Below are positions 8,410 through 16,147 of a stretch of 64,000 nucleotides of DNA, in pieces. Source of the DNA: Bacteroidaceae bacterium. GTDB lineage: Bacteria; Bacteroidota; Bacteroidia; Bacteroidales; Bacteroidaceae. The stretch is from NCBI GenBank assembly GCA_024697945.1, contig JAILRU010000048.1, positions 86,367 through 150,366 on the forward strand. The letters run 5' to 3'. A program made the translations under genes and the position numbers. Every line of letters starts with the position of its first letter. Positions within the stretch are counted from its first letter, which is position 1. Under the pieces are notes generated by a model that was given only the letters and a program-made list of their open reading frames with translations, was not told where the DNA came from and did not search any database.

Positions 8410-10611
8410 ATGCTTAAGAAGGCACTCATTCTGTTTGTAGGACTGTCCTTTGCCGCAGTAACGGCAAGGGCAGTCCCTACTTTCAACAGAGCCCACGGGG
8501 TCTGTAAGAGTCCCTTCTTGCTGAGGGTGAAAAGCGAAGAGGCTGAAGCTGTCGTAAGATATACCTTGGACGGTAGCGAGCCAACGGCAGAAAGCCCACA
8601 GTTTACCACAAACTTCTATGTCACCAGCACAACCATCATACGTGCTGCGGAATTCAAGGGCGACACCAGGAGTTCCGACGTAGTGACGGCATCCTATATC
8701 TTTCCAGCCTCTGTGCTCGAGCAGCCCGCCTTGCCGGAGGGTTACCCTACCACCTGGGGCAAGTTCACGTCCATGAGCGGTACAGCACCTGCCGATTATG
8801 AGATGGACCCCGAGCTGACCTCAAACAGTTCTTATGCCAAGAAAATCAAGGATGCCTTCTACTCCATTCCCACGTTGTCCATCGTGACAGACAAAGGGAA
8901 CCTCTTTAACAAGGAAAAGGATGAGCAGACGGGAGGCATCTATATCTACACAGGCACTTCCGACAGCAACGGACGCGGATGGGAACGCCCTGCCTCGGTA
9001 GAGTTGATGGGCGAGGGGCACGACCTCACGACAACCTGTGGGCTGAAGATTCACGGTGGACAGGGTCGTGTGCCCGAGAAGAATCCCAAACACTCCTTCC
9101 GTCTCACCTTCAAAGACGAATATGGCAAGAAAACCCTCAAATATCCCGTCTTCGGAGAAGAGAATGTGGCTCGCTTCAACTCACTCATCGTGCGTACCTT
9201 CTATAATTATTCGTGGATACACTCCGATGCCACCCAGCGCACCAGAGCCCAGTACGCCAGGGACCTGTGGGCCCGTCGTATGCAGAAACGCATGGGGTAC
9301 GATACCAGCGACGCACTCTATGTCAATGTTTTCATAAACGGCCTCTATTGGGGACTTTACAACCTGTCCGAACGTATCGACGACGATTACTGCAAGTACC
9401 ATTTTGGCGGCTTAAAGTCAGACTACGACGTGATAAAGCGTGAAGACTACTTAGAGGCGGCAGAAGGCACGCTCGACAAATGGAACCAGCTGATGCGCCT
9501 TTCCGAAAAGGCTTCCACGCCTGAGACGTACAGAGTCATCACAGGGGCTGCACCTGCGACGACAGATGCAGGACCGGAAGCCCTGCTCGATGTGGACAAT
9601 TTCATCGATTACATGCTCATCAACCAATACTGTGGAAATAACGACTGGGACCATCACAACTGGATAGCCGTCAACAACAGGGAAGATTCCACGCAAGGCT
9701 TCCGCTTCATCTGTTGGGATTCGGAGCAGACCCTGTACAGCGCCTCCAAGAACGTCCTCGACGTTAATAACAAGGACTGCCCCACATACCTCTTCCAGAA
9801 CATGATGAAAAACCCGGCCTTCAAACATCGGTTCATAGATCGTGCCTATAAGCACCTTGAGGATGACTGTGGTGAACTGTGCCCGACACAGGCACAAGCG
9901 CTTTGGGACAGCCTGCAGAGTGTAATCTCATTGGCCATATATGCCGAGTCTGCCCGCTGGGGTGATTATCGCAAGGATGTGCACCCTTACACCTCACAAG
10001 GTGAACTGTATCGAGCAGATACACATCATGCCCTCGAGAACAAGAGAATGGTAGAGGAATTCTTCCCCCAGCGCACTGCCAACCTCATTGCCCAACTGAA
10101 GAAGAAGGGATGGTATGCCAATGTGGATGCACCTGAGTTTCTCGTTAACGGCAGGAAGGTTGCCGAGGGCGACACCATTCTCCTCACCGACGAACTTACC
10201 CTCTCGCAGGGAACCTATATCATGTACACCATCGACGGCAGCTACCCTGTCTCATGGGCGGACGATACCGCAGGCGAAGTGACTCCCGATGCAACCCTCT
10301 ACAGCATGGAGAACCTTGCTAAGATTCTCACCCCAGGAGAAGTGACGCTGCGTGCCGCCAGCAAGGACGGTTCCAACTGGAGTGCCACCGTCACACGCAC
10401 CATTCACGTCATGGAAGATTGGGATGATGGCATTGTAGAAATTCAAAACGACGCTCCGCATCTAAATGATAAAGGACAATTGATAAATGATAATGCAGTC
10501 TATGACCTCAGCGGCCGCCGCATTGATAATTCAAAATTCAAAATTCAAAATTCAAAATTGCCTAAAGGGATCAACATCACCAACGGGAAAAAAATTATAA
10601 ATAGTAAATAA
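8410..10611 (+). CDS. CotH-family protein with chitobiase-like C-terminal fold, secreted
   Basis: 733 residues with a signal peptide (MLKKALILFVGLSFAAVTARA). Residues about 30-100 form a chitobiase/FN3-like domain (VRYTLDGSEPTAESPQF...IRAAEFKG). The CotH domain follows (about 155-540): PTLSIVTDKGNLFN, GLKIHGGQGR...KHSFRLTFK, LIVRTFYNYSWIHSD, YVNVFINGLYWGLYNLSERID, and NNDWDHHNWIAV...FRFICWDSEQTL. CotH proteins are atypical secreted kinases in spore formers; in Bacteroidetes the role is unknown, though they often accompany surface or polysaccharide-utilisation proteins. A second YTIDGSYPVSW sandwich follows. The end carries the sorting-like tail YDLSGRR...PKGINITNGKK, interrupted by iterated repeat DNA that encodes alternating FKIQNSK units. 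Cotranscription with the GLUG-like protein suggests a shared surface role (inference). Confidence 0.85.
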   Translation: MLKKALILFVGLSFAAVTARAVPTFNRAHGVCKSPFLLRVKSEEAEAVVRYTLDGSEPTAESPQFTTNFYVTSTTIIRAAEFKGDTRSSDVVTASYIFPASVLEQPALPEGYPTTWGKFTSMSGTAPADYEMDPELTSNSSYAKKIKDAFYSIPTLSIVTDKGNLFNKEKDEQTGGIYIYTGTSDSNGRGWERPASVELMGEGHDLTTTCGLKIHGGQGRVPEKNPKHSFRLTFKDEYGKKTLKYPVFGEENVARFNSLIVRTFYNYSWIHSDATQRTRAQYARDLWARRMQKRMGYDTSDALYVNVFINGLYWGLYNLSERIDDDYCKYHFGGLKSDYDVIKREDYLEAAEGTLDKWNQLMRLSEKASTPETYRVITGAAPATTDAGPEALLDVDNFIDYMLINQYCGNNDWDHHNWIAVNNREDSTQGFRFICWDSEQTLYSASKNVLDVNNKDCPTYLFQNMMKNPAFKHRFIDRAYKHLEDDCGELCPTQAQALWDSLQSVISLAIYAESARWGDYRKDVHPYTSQGELYRADTHHALENKRMVEEFFPQRTANLIAQLKKKGWYANVDAPEFLVNGRKVAEGDTILLTDELTLSQGTYIMYTIDGSYPVSWADDTAGEVTPDATLYSMENLAKILTPGEVTLRAASKDGSNWSATVTRTIHVMEDWDDGIVEIQNDAPHLNDKGQLINDNAVYDLSGRRIDNSKFKIQNSKLPKGINITNGKKIINSK
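10461..10560 (+). repeat. Iterated-word repeats inside the C-terminus of the CotH gene
   Basis: An ATAAAGGACAATTGATAAATG-type block (10466-10494) and four copies of AATTCAAAA (10523-10560) flank the YDLSGRR motif and stay in frame. AATTCAAAATTC words also fill the spacers near 30022-30050, 32853-32880 and 60041-60085. Confidence 0.8.
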
Positions 10612-10615
10612 AAAA

Positions 10616-11200
10616 ATGGCTACAGAAAATCCAAACAAGTACATTGCAGTAACTTATAAGCTCTATACGAGCGCTCAGGGCGAGAAGCCCGAACTGACAG
10701 AAGAGACCGCAGAAGGCGACCCCTTTATCTTTATCAGCGCATTGGGTATGACGCTCGATGCTTTCGAGGCACAGATAGTGCCCCTGAAGGTAGGCGACGC
10801 GTTCGATTTCACCCTCGCTCCTGCCGATGCCTATGGCGAATATGAGGCAGCAGGCAAGCAGTCAGTACCCCGTAATATATTCGAAATCAACGGAAAGCTG
10901 GATTCACGCTTCATCTACGAGGGAGCTGTAGTACCTCTGGCCAGTCCTGATGGAGCACGCTTCAACGGCACTATCGTCGAGATTGGCGAGGAGAAGATAA
11001 CCGTTGACCTCAATCATCCCCTGGCAGGCAAGAGCCTGAACTTTGTGGGAACAGTCGTTGAAAGCCGCGAGGCCACAAACGAAGAGGTTCGCGATGCCCT
11101 CAACCAGATAACAGGCTGCGGCGGTGGCTGTGGCGGTTGTGGTGGCGGCAGCTGCGAAGGTTGCGGCGATAAAGGCGGCGGCTGCAGCGGTTGCAATTGA
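10616..11200 (+). CDS. slyD: SlyD-like FKBP-type peptidyl-prolyl isomerase
   Basis: 194 residues, no signal peptide, so cytoplasmic. It has the split FKBP layout of SlyD: the N-terminal strand YIAVTYKLYT, the central LGMTLDAFEAQIVPLKVGDAFDFTLAP..AYGEY block, an insert-in-flap chaperone region (about 80-140), and the closing strand LNFVGTVVESREATNEEV. The C-terminal 35 residues are almost only Gly and Cys (GCGGGCGGCGGG...), a presumed metal-binding tail equivalent to the His/Cys-rich tail of other SlyD proteins. It catalyses prolyl cis-trans isomerisation and chaperones folding, possibly with nickel or zinc handling. It starts 4 bases after the CotH stop with no clear ribosome-binding site, and converges on the RAYT gene with a 1-base gap. 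Confidence 0.88.
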   Translation: MATENPNKYIAVTYKLYTSAQGEKPELTEETAEGDPFIFISALGMTLDAFEAQIVPLKVGDAFDFTLAPADAYGEYEAAGKQSVPRNIFEINGKLDSRFIYEGAVVPLASPDGARFNGTIVEIGEEKITVDLNHPLAGKSLNFVGTVVESREATNEEVRDALNQITGCGGGCGGCGGGSCEGCGDKGGGCSGCN

Positions 11201-11201
11201 T

Positions 11202-12386
11202 TCATAACTGATGGCATATTTCTTCTGCCATATCATTGAGTGCCACACAATCCGCACGACTGATGTGCCGCTTATTAGCATCATACGCCCAAGGACTTAG
11301 GACAAGGACACGCCCCGCAGCACAAGCATCAAAAAAAGCGTCAGAAGGCTTATAATAATCACGGAAGCCATTATCGACGAGACAGATGAATGGCAATTGC
11401 TCACGCAGCAGCACCTGCATCACCTGCTTCTCATGAGTTGAAATAAATGGCGACACCATGACTGTACCTGCGCGAGCCGCCAGTACACAGGAATTCTTGT
11501 AGTTCCGCAATGGCTCCACATCACCACGTTCTTCCGCTTTCACCATCGAACTTCGCACATGTACCGTTGCAAATCTCTCAGCCATCAGTAGCGTCGTATT
11601 CCCCACGCCATCGTAGCTACGCCCACCAATCATTATCTCCCGTTGCACACGAAAGAAGCCAGGCCTCAAGCGTTTGGTGGCCAGCCGCTGTGGATTCATG
11701 TCAATATAACGGATGGTATTGGGCAGTTGTGTATTACGCCCCATCGGACGGATAAAAGGCATCTCAGTGAAGACCGGCTGCAACTGGTAATAAGCATCTT
11801 CGCCCATCTGCTCACGCAGCTTCGCTGAAAAAGCCTCCAACCTGGCCGTCTCTTCCTGAAGATTCTGCTGCCCCACATCTTCTTGGCCATACAGGCCATC
11901 TTTGGGGCAGTCCCGTCTATCTTCTTGGTGGTCTCGTATTTCTTCTTGGCAGTTTCTCCGAATGTTATTCGGAATAATCAAAGAAGGAATGTTATTCGGA
12001 ATAATCAAAGAAGGAACACCATTCTGAACAACCAAAGAAGCCCGCCCCAGCTTCTTGGTAGCTTGCCAGAATCCCCTCACCAAGCCCCTGATTCCAGTAG
12101 GCATGGTTCGCCTGACGTACAACACCGCATGCAGATGGTCGGGCATTAAGCAGAAATGCAGCACCTGCACCTCTGGATGATAATGTGGAATGCTGAGCAG
12201 GCAATTCACCAATGCATTCCCCAACGCCGTACGCCTCACTTTGGCCTTGCTCGGATCATTGTCTGGCATTTCGAGCCAACCCAACAAAGGCCTGCGGTCA
12301 GGGATTGTCAGCGTGACGTGATACAGGCCGATGCCCTTCCATGTCGTGCCAGGCTCCTGCCATTTCCATTTCTCTTGCTCCGCCAT
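11202..12386 (-). CDS. RAYT/IS200-like HUH transposase with DprA-like C-terminal domain
   Basis: 394 residues. Residues about 15-265 match the Y1/REP-associated tyrosine transposase type: GIGLYHVTLTIPDRRPL at the start, the HUH metal motif in CLMPDHLHAVLYV (His84, His86), and RYIDMNPQRLATKRL late in the domain. Such enzymes cut single-stranded DNA at hairpins. Residues about 295-394 (NSCVLAARAGTVMVSPFIS..EKQVMQVLLREQLPFICLVDNGF...GRVLVLSPW) look like the nucleotide-binding Rossmann fold of DprA/LOG proteins (inference). I recall similar full-length proteins in other Bacteroidales, so the fusion is probably a family trait. The middle (about 120-175) is repetitive: a 27-bp unit twice in tandem (11960-12013; NNIPSLIIP) and CAAGAAGA-type iterations. 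There are no terminal inverted repeats as in a classical IS; a palindromic array lies about 280 bp upstream. Confidence 0.82.
   Translation of the reverse strand: MAEQEKWKWQEPGTTWKGIGLYHVTLTIPDRRPLLGWLEMPDNDPSKAKVRRTALGNALVNCLLSIPHYHPEVQVLHFCLMPDHLHAVLYVRRTMPTGIRGLVRGFWQATKKLGRASLVVQNGVPSLIIPNNIPSLIIPNNIRRNCQEEIRDHQEDRRDCPKDGLYGQEDVGQQNLQEETARLEAFSAKLREQMGEDAYYQLQPVFTEMPFIRPMGRNTQLPNTIRYIDMNPQRLATKRLRPGFFRVQREIMIGGRSYDGVGNTTLLMAERFATVHVRSSMVKAEERGDVEPLRNYKNSCVLAARAGTVMVSPFISTHEKQVMQVLLREQLPFICLVDNGFRDYYKPSDAFFDACAAGRVLVLSPWAYDANKRHISRADCVALNDMAEEICHQL
11960..12013 (-). repeat. 27-bp tandem duplication inside the RAYT-like gene
   Basis: Two exact 27-bp copies (11960-11986, 11987-12013), each starting GAATGTTATTCGGAATAATC on the plus strand; the first copy with its flank forms the hairpin CCGAAT-GTT-ATTCGG. 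The reading adds nine residues per copy. A diverged copy of the left flank and first half occurs outside the gene at 12550-12584. Confidence 0.85.
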
Positions 12387-12668
12387 CTACTCTATTCTAT
12401 ATTATAATAACGCAGAAATGACATGATTATTGCACCAGGCTCCTTGTATATCGCTTTGCTCTGCCCTTAGTGTGCTCACACACCTTTCACCCACCAATCC
12501 TTTAGCATCTATTCCTTCTTTGATAGTTCCCCACCGAATGCCAGCCAATTCCTTCTTGGAAGTTCCTCCGAATGTAATTTGAAATACCCTATCTTTGCAA
12601 TTCCTCGTTTGCAAATCCATCACATCAGACATCTTACATCAGCCATCTCTCGCTCTTCCCATAGTGCA
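12387..12668. other. Intergenic region upstream of the RAYT-like gene
   Basis: No gene seen. It contains a diverged copy (12550-12584, CTTCTTGGAAGTTCCTCCG...) of a segment inside the RAYT gene (11942-11976), and repeated CATCA(G)AC/CATC words at 12620-12650. A TATCTTTG box at 12589-12596 points rightward, with no gene directly behind it. Confidence 0.5.
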
Positions 12669-12845
12669 GCCATACTTCAGCCTCGCTTTAGCCTGCTTCT
12701 ACCCATACTCATGAGTAAGCTTAGAAGCAGAGTGATTGCTGCCTAGAAACTGAGTGATAGCTGGCTAGAAGCAGAGTGATTGCTGCCTAGAAGCAGAGTG
12801 ATTGCTGCCTAAAGTATGGCATCTCCGAGGCAATGACTTAAGTCA
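12669..12845. repeat. Palindromic element with four 22-bp tandem repeats
   Basis: Nested structure: outer 9-bp inverted repeats GCCATACTT (12669-12677) and AAGTATGGC (12812-12820); a hairpin with a 9-bp stem CTGCTTCTA/TAGAAGCAG (12693-12701, 12722-12730) around the palindrome ACTCATGAGT (12707-12716); and four 22-bp tandem units from 12722 to 12809, three identical and the second diverged, each starting TAGAA and ending in TGCTGCC or AGCTGGC. Just outside lies the 12-bp palindrome TGACTTAAGTCA (12834-12845). It resembles a REP/BIME-type target of a RAYT, whose gene lies next to it (inference). Confidence 0.8.
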
Positions 12846-12930
12846 CCATGCCCCAGAAGTAATTTTTCCTTCTTTTTCTCCCCTTGTTATAGTAATGCTA
12901 AACATTCTATCGTCCTCTTCTTTTTCACCT

Positions 12931-13578
12931 TTAAGGTGCCAAAATGTTGAGAGCGATTTCGAGATTGGTCATGTTGTCGCGCAGGTTTTCCTTTCTCAAA
13001 CCTTTATGACGTTTGTACTGCTTTGTGGTAAAGCCGCTCCATTCGCGAGTGATGATGTCTGTGAGCGAGGCATATTCCAAGCCTTCCTGTACTCCAGTCC
13101 GCTTCCATTCGTCCGTCAGTTCCTTACGCACCTCGATGCTCTTGATGCGCTGGTTAATCCATGCATCGCTGTAACCTAAGCGTTTATAGTCGACAATGGC
13201 CTGGTCAATGCTCTTTTCTGGGTCTTGCATCTGGTCGAGTCGCTGACTGGCTACCTGTGCCATCCATTGCTTGAAAGGTTCTGCCTTGGATGAGGGAATT
13301 GCCTGTATAATACGGAAGAGACCTTCTATTGTCGCGCAATTCATTTTCTGTTTGCCTCCTGGTGTTTGAATGGCAAGGGGGGTGACAATTTGTCCCCACC
13401 CTTTGGCAAGTTCTGGCTCGCGCTTTTTCATTTTCTTGATGTAATCAGTTGGATCCTTACTTTCTGTAAGTACCTCAACAACGTCCACCACACAAAAATA
13501 CCATTTCTCTTGTTCGTCGTCCCAGACGGTGCGGACTTTGCGTTGCTCGAACAACTGGAGTGCTTGTTTCTTGGTCAT
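12931..13578 (-). CDS. BRO-N domain antirepressor-like protein, C-terminally truncated
   Basis: 215 residues. The N-terminal half (WDDEQEKWYFCVVDVVEVLTES.DPTDYIKKMKKRE...GGKQKMNCATIEGLFRIIQAIPS.KAEPFKQW) is a BRO/Bro-N domain as found in phage antirepressors and in DNA-binding proteins of mobile islands. It continues as in Bacteroidales relatives (LGYSDAWINQRIKSIEVRKELTDEWK...ASLTDIITREWSG), but stops at TNLEIALNILAP, where relatives, as I recall them, go on for some 60-80 residues. A frameshift or deletion at the 3' end is likely; the DNA just downstream is low-complexity. Function is probably DNA binding and regulation; no partner phage genes are present. Confidence 0.75.
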   Translation of the reverse strand: MTKKQALQLFEQRKVRTVWDDEQEKWYFCVVDVVEVLTESKDPTDYIKKMKKREPELAKGWGQIVTPLAIQTPGGKQKMNCATIEGLFRIIQAIPSSKAEPFKQWMAQVASQRLDQMQDPEKSIDQAIVDYKRLGYSDAWINQRIKSIEVRKELTDEWKRTGVQEGLEYASLTDIITREWSGFTTKQYKRHKGLRKENLRDNMTNLEIALNILAP

Positions 13579-13950
13579 ATTATGTTCTTATTTCGCCTAC
13601 ACTGTCTCTACCTATAGGTTTGAAATATCTTTACAATTCTACTATTGCATTGTTTGCCTTCAAAATAATCCGGAAAGACAAAGGCCGCTCCTTCCTTGCC
13701 CCTTGCTTGCCCCTTGCTTGCCCCTTGCTTGCCCCTTGCTACGACCTTGCTACGACCTACGAACAAAATCTCGGACTTGACCTCTTCCTCTATCTTCATG
13801 CTTGCAGAATTTCCGAAAGTTGAAAAGTTAACCTTAAAAAACCTAAAAACGGGGGAACGCAAAAACTTAAAAATCTTAATTCTGTACGCTGAATTCTTAA
13901 TTTTTATATATAAATTCCCTATTCTGCACGCTTAATTCTTAATTTCTTTG
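13579..13950. repeat. Gene-free stretch with an 11-bp tandem array
   Basis: Four exact 11-bp units TTGCCCCTTGC (13696-13739) are followed by two related units starting TACGACC (13740-13760). Farther right, two similar 28-bp segments occur (ATTCTGTACGCTGAATTCTT at 13879, ATTCTGCACGCTTAATTCTT at 13921). No credible gene was seen here. Confidence 0.75.
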
Positions 13951-13958
13951 TATCTTTG
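13951..13958 (+). promoter_or_regulatory. -7 box of the DUF6242-bamA-murI cluster
   Basis: TATCTTTG followed by GCGCCC, a strong match to the Bacteroidetes -7 element, 37 bases before the GTG start of the first gene. It probably drives the envelope biogenesis operon. Confidence 0.6.
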
Positions 13959-13995
13959 CGCCCGAAATAAAGCCGAAAGGTGAAAAATTGAAAAA

Positions 13996-15420
13996 GTGAA
14001 GAACTTAGAAACTCAAAAAACTAATAAACTCAGGAACTCTGGGATGATATGGTCCTTGCTGCTTGTGGCACTGTCTATAATGATGTCGTCCTGCGCCAGT
14101 GATGACAGCACCATCACGCATGATGACTACTGCTACATCAAGTCCGTGACTCTGGGAGCGGTGAAGCGCACCATTGAGAAACGCGACCGCAAGGACAGGT
14201 CTGTCGTCATCAGCTCGACCTCCACGTCCGTTTCCGGAAGCGCTTTCCTGATGACCATCGACCAGCGCAACAATATCATCGAAAACCGCGACTCCCTACC
14301 CTACGGCTGCCAACTCTCTGCTGTCACCGTAACTATCAACTTCAGCGGTTCGATGGTTTCCTATCGTGAAAAGGGCTCTAATGCCGAATGGATCAGCTAC
14401 AGCGCTACAGACAGCCTCAACCTCACAAAACCCTTGGAACTCTACACCGTCAGCAACGACCAGCAAAGCAGCCGTATCTATACGCTCAAAGTCAATGTAC
14501 ACAAGCAGGAGGGAGACTCCCTGTATTGGAACATGTGCGAGAGCGAGGTGGAACCCCTCGAAGGCATGATGGACATGAAGGCTTTCGTCATGAACGACAA
14601 ACTGTTGGTGCTCGGACAGAAAACGACGGGCATATTCCTTGCCGAACGCTCCTCTATTGAGGCTGAGGGCACTTGGGAAGAGACTGCCACGACTGGAATT
14701 CCCCTCACGGCCAACCTGCAGACTCTGCGTCAGCAGAACGGCTCGCTCTTCCTCAGTACTACCGACGGAGAGATTTTCTCTTCCACCGACGCTAAGGTAT
14801 GGCAGCAAACGGGCACGACCTATCCAGATGGTCTGACGCTCATCGAAAAGACAGCCAACTTCTTCTATGCTATCTCGGACGGCAAGCTGCTACGCTCCAC
14901 GGATGCTGAGAGCTGGGAAGAAGAAAGACTTGACACAGAGGCTGGCCTGCTGCCCACTTCTGAATTCCGTGCATTGAGCCTACAACAGGCCAACGGAAAC
15001 AGCCGCATTGTGATGCTCGGTCATAGGGACGGAAGCACCAATGCTGTCGTTTGGAACAAGATGTGGAATGAGACGGAGAAGGAAGAGGACATGGGGTGGA
15101 TTTTCTTCCCCATTACTCCCGAAAACAGGATTCCCTGTCCACTACTGCAATACTTCAACCTACTCCCCTACGACGGGAAATGTATTGCTTTCGGTGGGGC
15201 CTCGACTGACGAAAAGTACAAAGCGCTCGACGCTATGTTCATCAGTCAGGACTATGGTATCACGTGGCGTCCTGACGAGGAGCTCCACATGCCCATTGAG
15301 CTGGAAGGCATCGAGGGTTGCATCACCAGCGCCGTTGACAAGAATAACTTCATCTGGATTATCACTAACGCACAAGTATGGCGAGGAAGATTGAACAGAC
15401 TTGGTTTCGAACAGCAATAG
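13996..15420 (+). CDS. DUF6242-type lipoprotein, first gene of envelope cluster
   Basis: 474 residues. The start is taken as GTG at 13996, which gives a basic N-region before LLLVALSIMMSSCA; the Cys is a lipobox cysteine. An ATG at 14044 would start directly at the hydrophobic core. Residues 35-160 contain the conserved opening DDYCYIKSVTLGAVKRT, a beta domain and ..SRIYTLKVNVH. Residues 165-470 have repeated strand-turn units of the BNR/propeller kind (FLSTTDGEIFSSTDAKVWQQTG, KLLRSTDAESWEEE, FISQDYGITWRPDEE). I recognise it as the Bacteroidales DUF6242 family, found upstream of DUF6089, uppS and bamA; the function is unknown and an outer-membrane assembly role is inferred from context. Its end overlaps the next gene by 43 bases. 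Confidence 0.78.
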   Translation: MKNLETQKTNKLRNSGMIWSLLLVALSIMMSSCASDDSTITHDDYCYIKSVTLGAVKRTIEKRDRKDRSVVISSTSTSVSGSAFLMTIDQRNNIIENRDSLPYGCQLSAVTVTINFSGSMVSYREKGSNAEWISYSATDSLNLTKPLELYTVSNDQQSSRIYTLKVNVHKQEGDSLYWNMCESEVEPLEGMMDMKAFVMNDKLLVLGQKTTGIFLAERSSIEAEGTWEETATTGIPLTANLQTLRQQNGSLFLSTTDGEIFSSTDAKVWQQTGTTYPDGLTLIEKTANFFYAISDGKLLRSTDAESWEEERLDTEAGLLPTSEFRALSLQQANGNSRIVMLGHRDGSTNAVVWNKMWNETEKEEDMGWIFFPITPENRIPCPLLQYFNLLPYDGKCIAFGGASTDEKYKALDAMFISQDYGITWRPDEELHMPIELEGIEGCITSAVDKNNFIWIITNAQVWRGRLNRLGFEQQ

Positions 15421-16103
15421 CCGTCTGCTGCTTGCTCTTCTGCTTTGCCGCAAAGGCGGAGGAAGAGGTGGAGTACAAGATGGACATGGGTGCTGCACTT
15501 GGCGGATGCTTCTATTTTGGCGACGCCAAAGGTGGAGGACTCAATATGATGGGAGCCGTTACCGCACGCCGCATCCTCAATGCGCGTATGGCTGTCAAGG
15601 CAAACATCGCCTTCGGACATCTTCATGGCAAGACCGACGGGTTCATTCCTACGGATGCATACAGCGAGACTCCAGAGGGAGGACTCCCCACAACGGTGAA
15701 GTTCTCGCGCAACGTATTGGACCTTGGAGCGCAGTTCGAGCTGAACTTCTGGGGCTTCGGCACTGGTGCAGGCTACAAAGGCAACAGCCGCATCACGCCC
15801 TACATCCTGGCAGGAGCCGGCATCACCATCGGCATGGGTGGCGGAGCAGGTGCGTGCGGCGGACTGAACATCCCCGTGGGTCTGGGAGTGAAGTACAAAC
15901 TCAAACCGCGCGTCAACGTCGGCTTCGAATGGACCATGCGCTTCAGCTCAACAGACAAGCTCGACGCCACTCCGACAGGGACGCAGCTGAAAGACCCATA
16001 CGGCGTGAAGAGCGGAATGTTCAAGAACAAGGACTGCTACAGTTTCGCTATGTTCTTCATCACATACGACATGTTCCCAAAATACCGCAAATGCAATAAC
16101 TAA
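15378..16103 (+). CDS. DUF6089-type outer-membrane beta-barrel protein
   Basis: 241 residues with a signal peptide (CLLFCFAAKAEE). The body is Gly-rich with alternating amphipathic strands (MDMGAALGGCFYFGDA, AVKANIAFGHLHG, ITPYILAGAGITIGMGGGAG, VGFEWTMRFSSTDKLD) and ends in YSFAMFFITYDMFPKYRKCNN. This matches the DUF6089 family, PorT-like small barrels that precede uppS-bamA in Bacteroidales. It overlaps the previous gene by 43 bases in another frame, unusually long but consistent with the signal peptide start; no better downstream start exists. The role is probably envelope assembly; this is contextual inference. Confidence 0.8.
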   Translation: MARKIEQTWFRTAIAVCCLLFCFAAKAEEEVEYKMDMGAALGGCFYFGDAKGGGLNMMGAVTARRILNARMAVKANIAFGHLHGKTDGFIPTDAYSETPEGGLPTTVKFSRNVLDLGAQFELNFWGFGTGAGYKGNSRITPYILAGAGITIGMGGGAGACGGLNIPVGLGVKYKLKPRVNVGFEWTMRFSSTDKLDATPTGTQLKDPYGVKSGMFKNKDCYSFAMFFITYDMFPKYRKCNN

Positions 16104-16147
16104 TGGATAATTGTAAATAGTAAATCGTCAAATAGTAAATTACATAT

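Noticed and set aside
11202..12386. Complete IS200/IS605 element
   Set aside because: No TnpB and no clear element ends around the gene; the RAYT-type domestic gene fits better.
12722..12809. CRISPR array
   Set aside because: The 22-bp units are adjacent without spacers and no cas genes are present.
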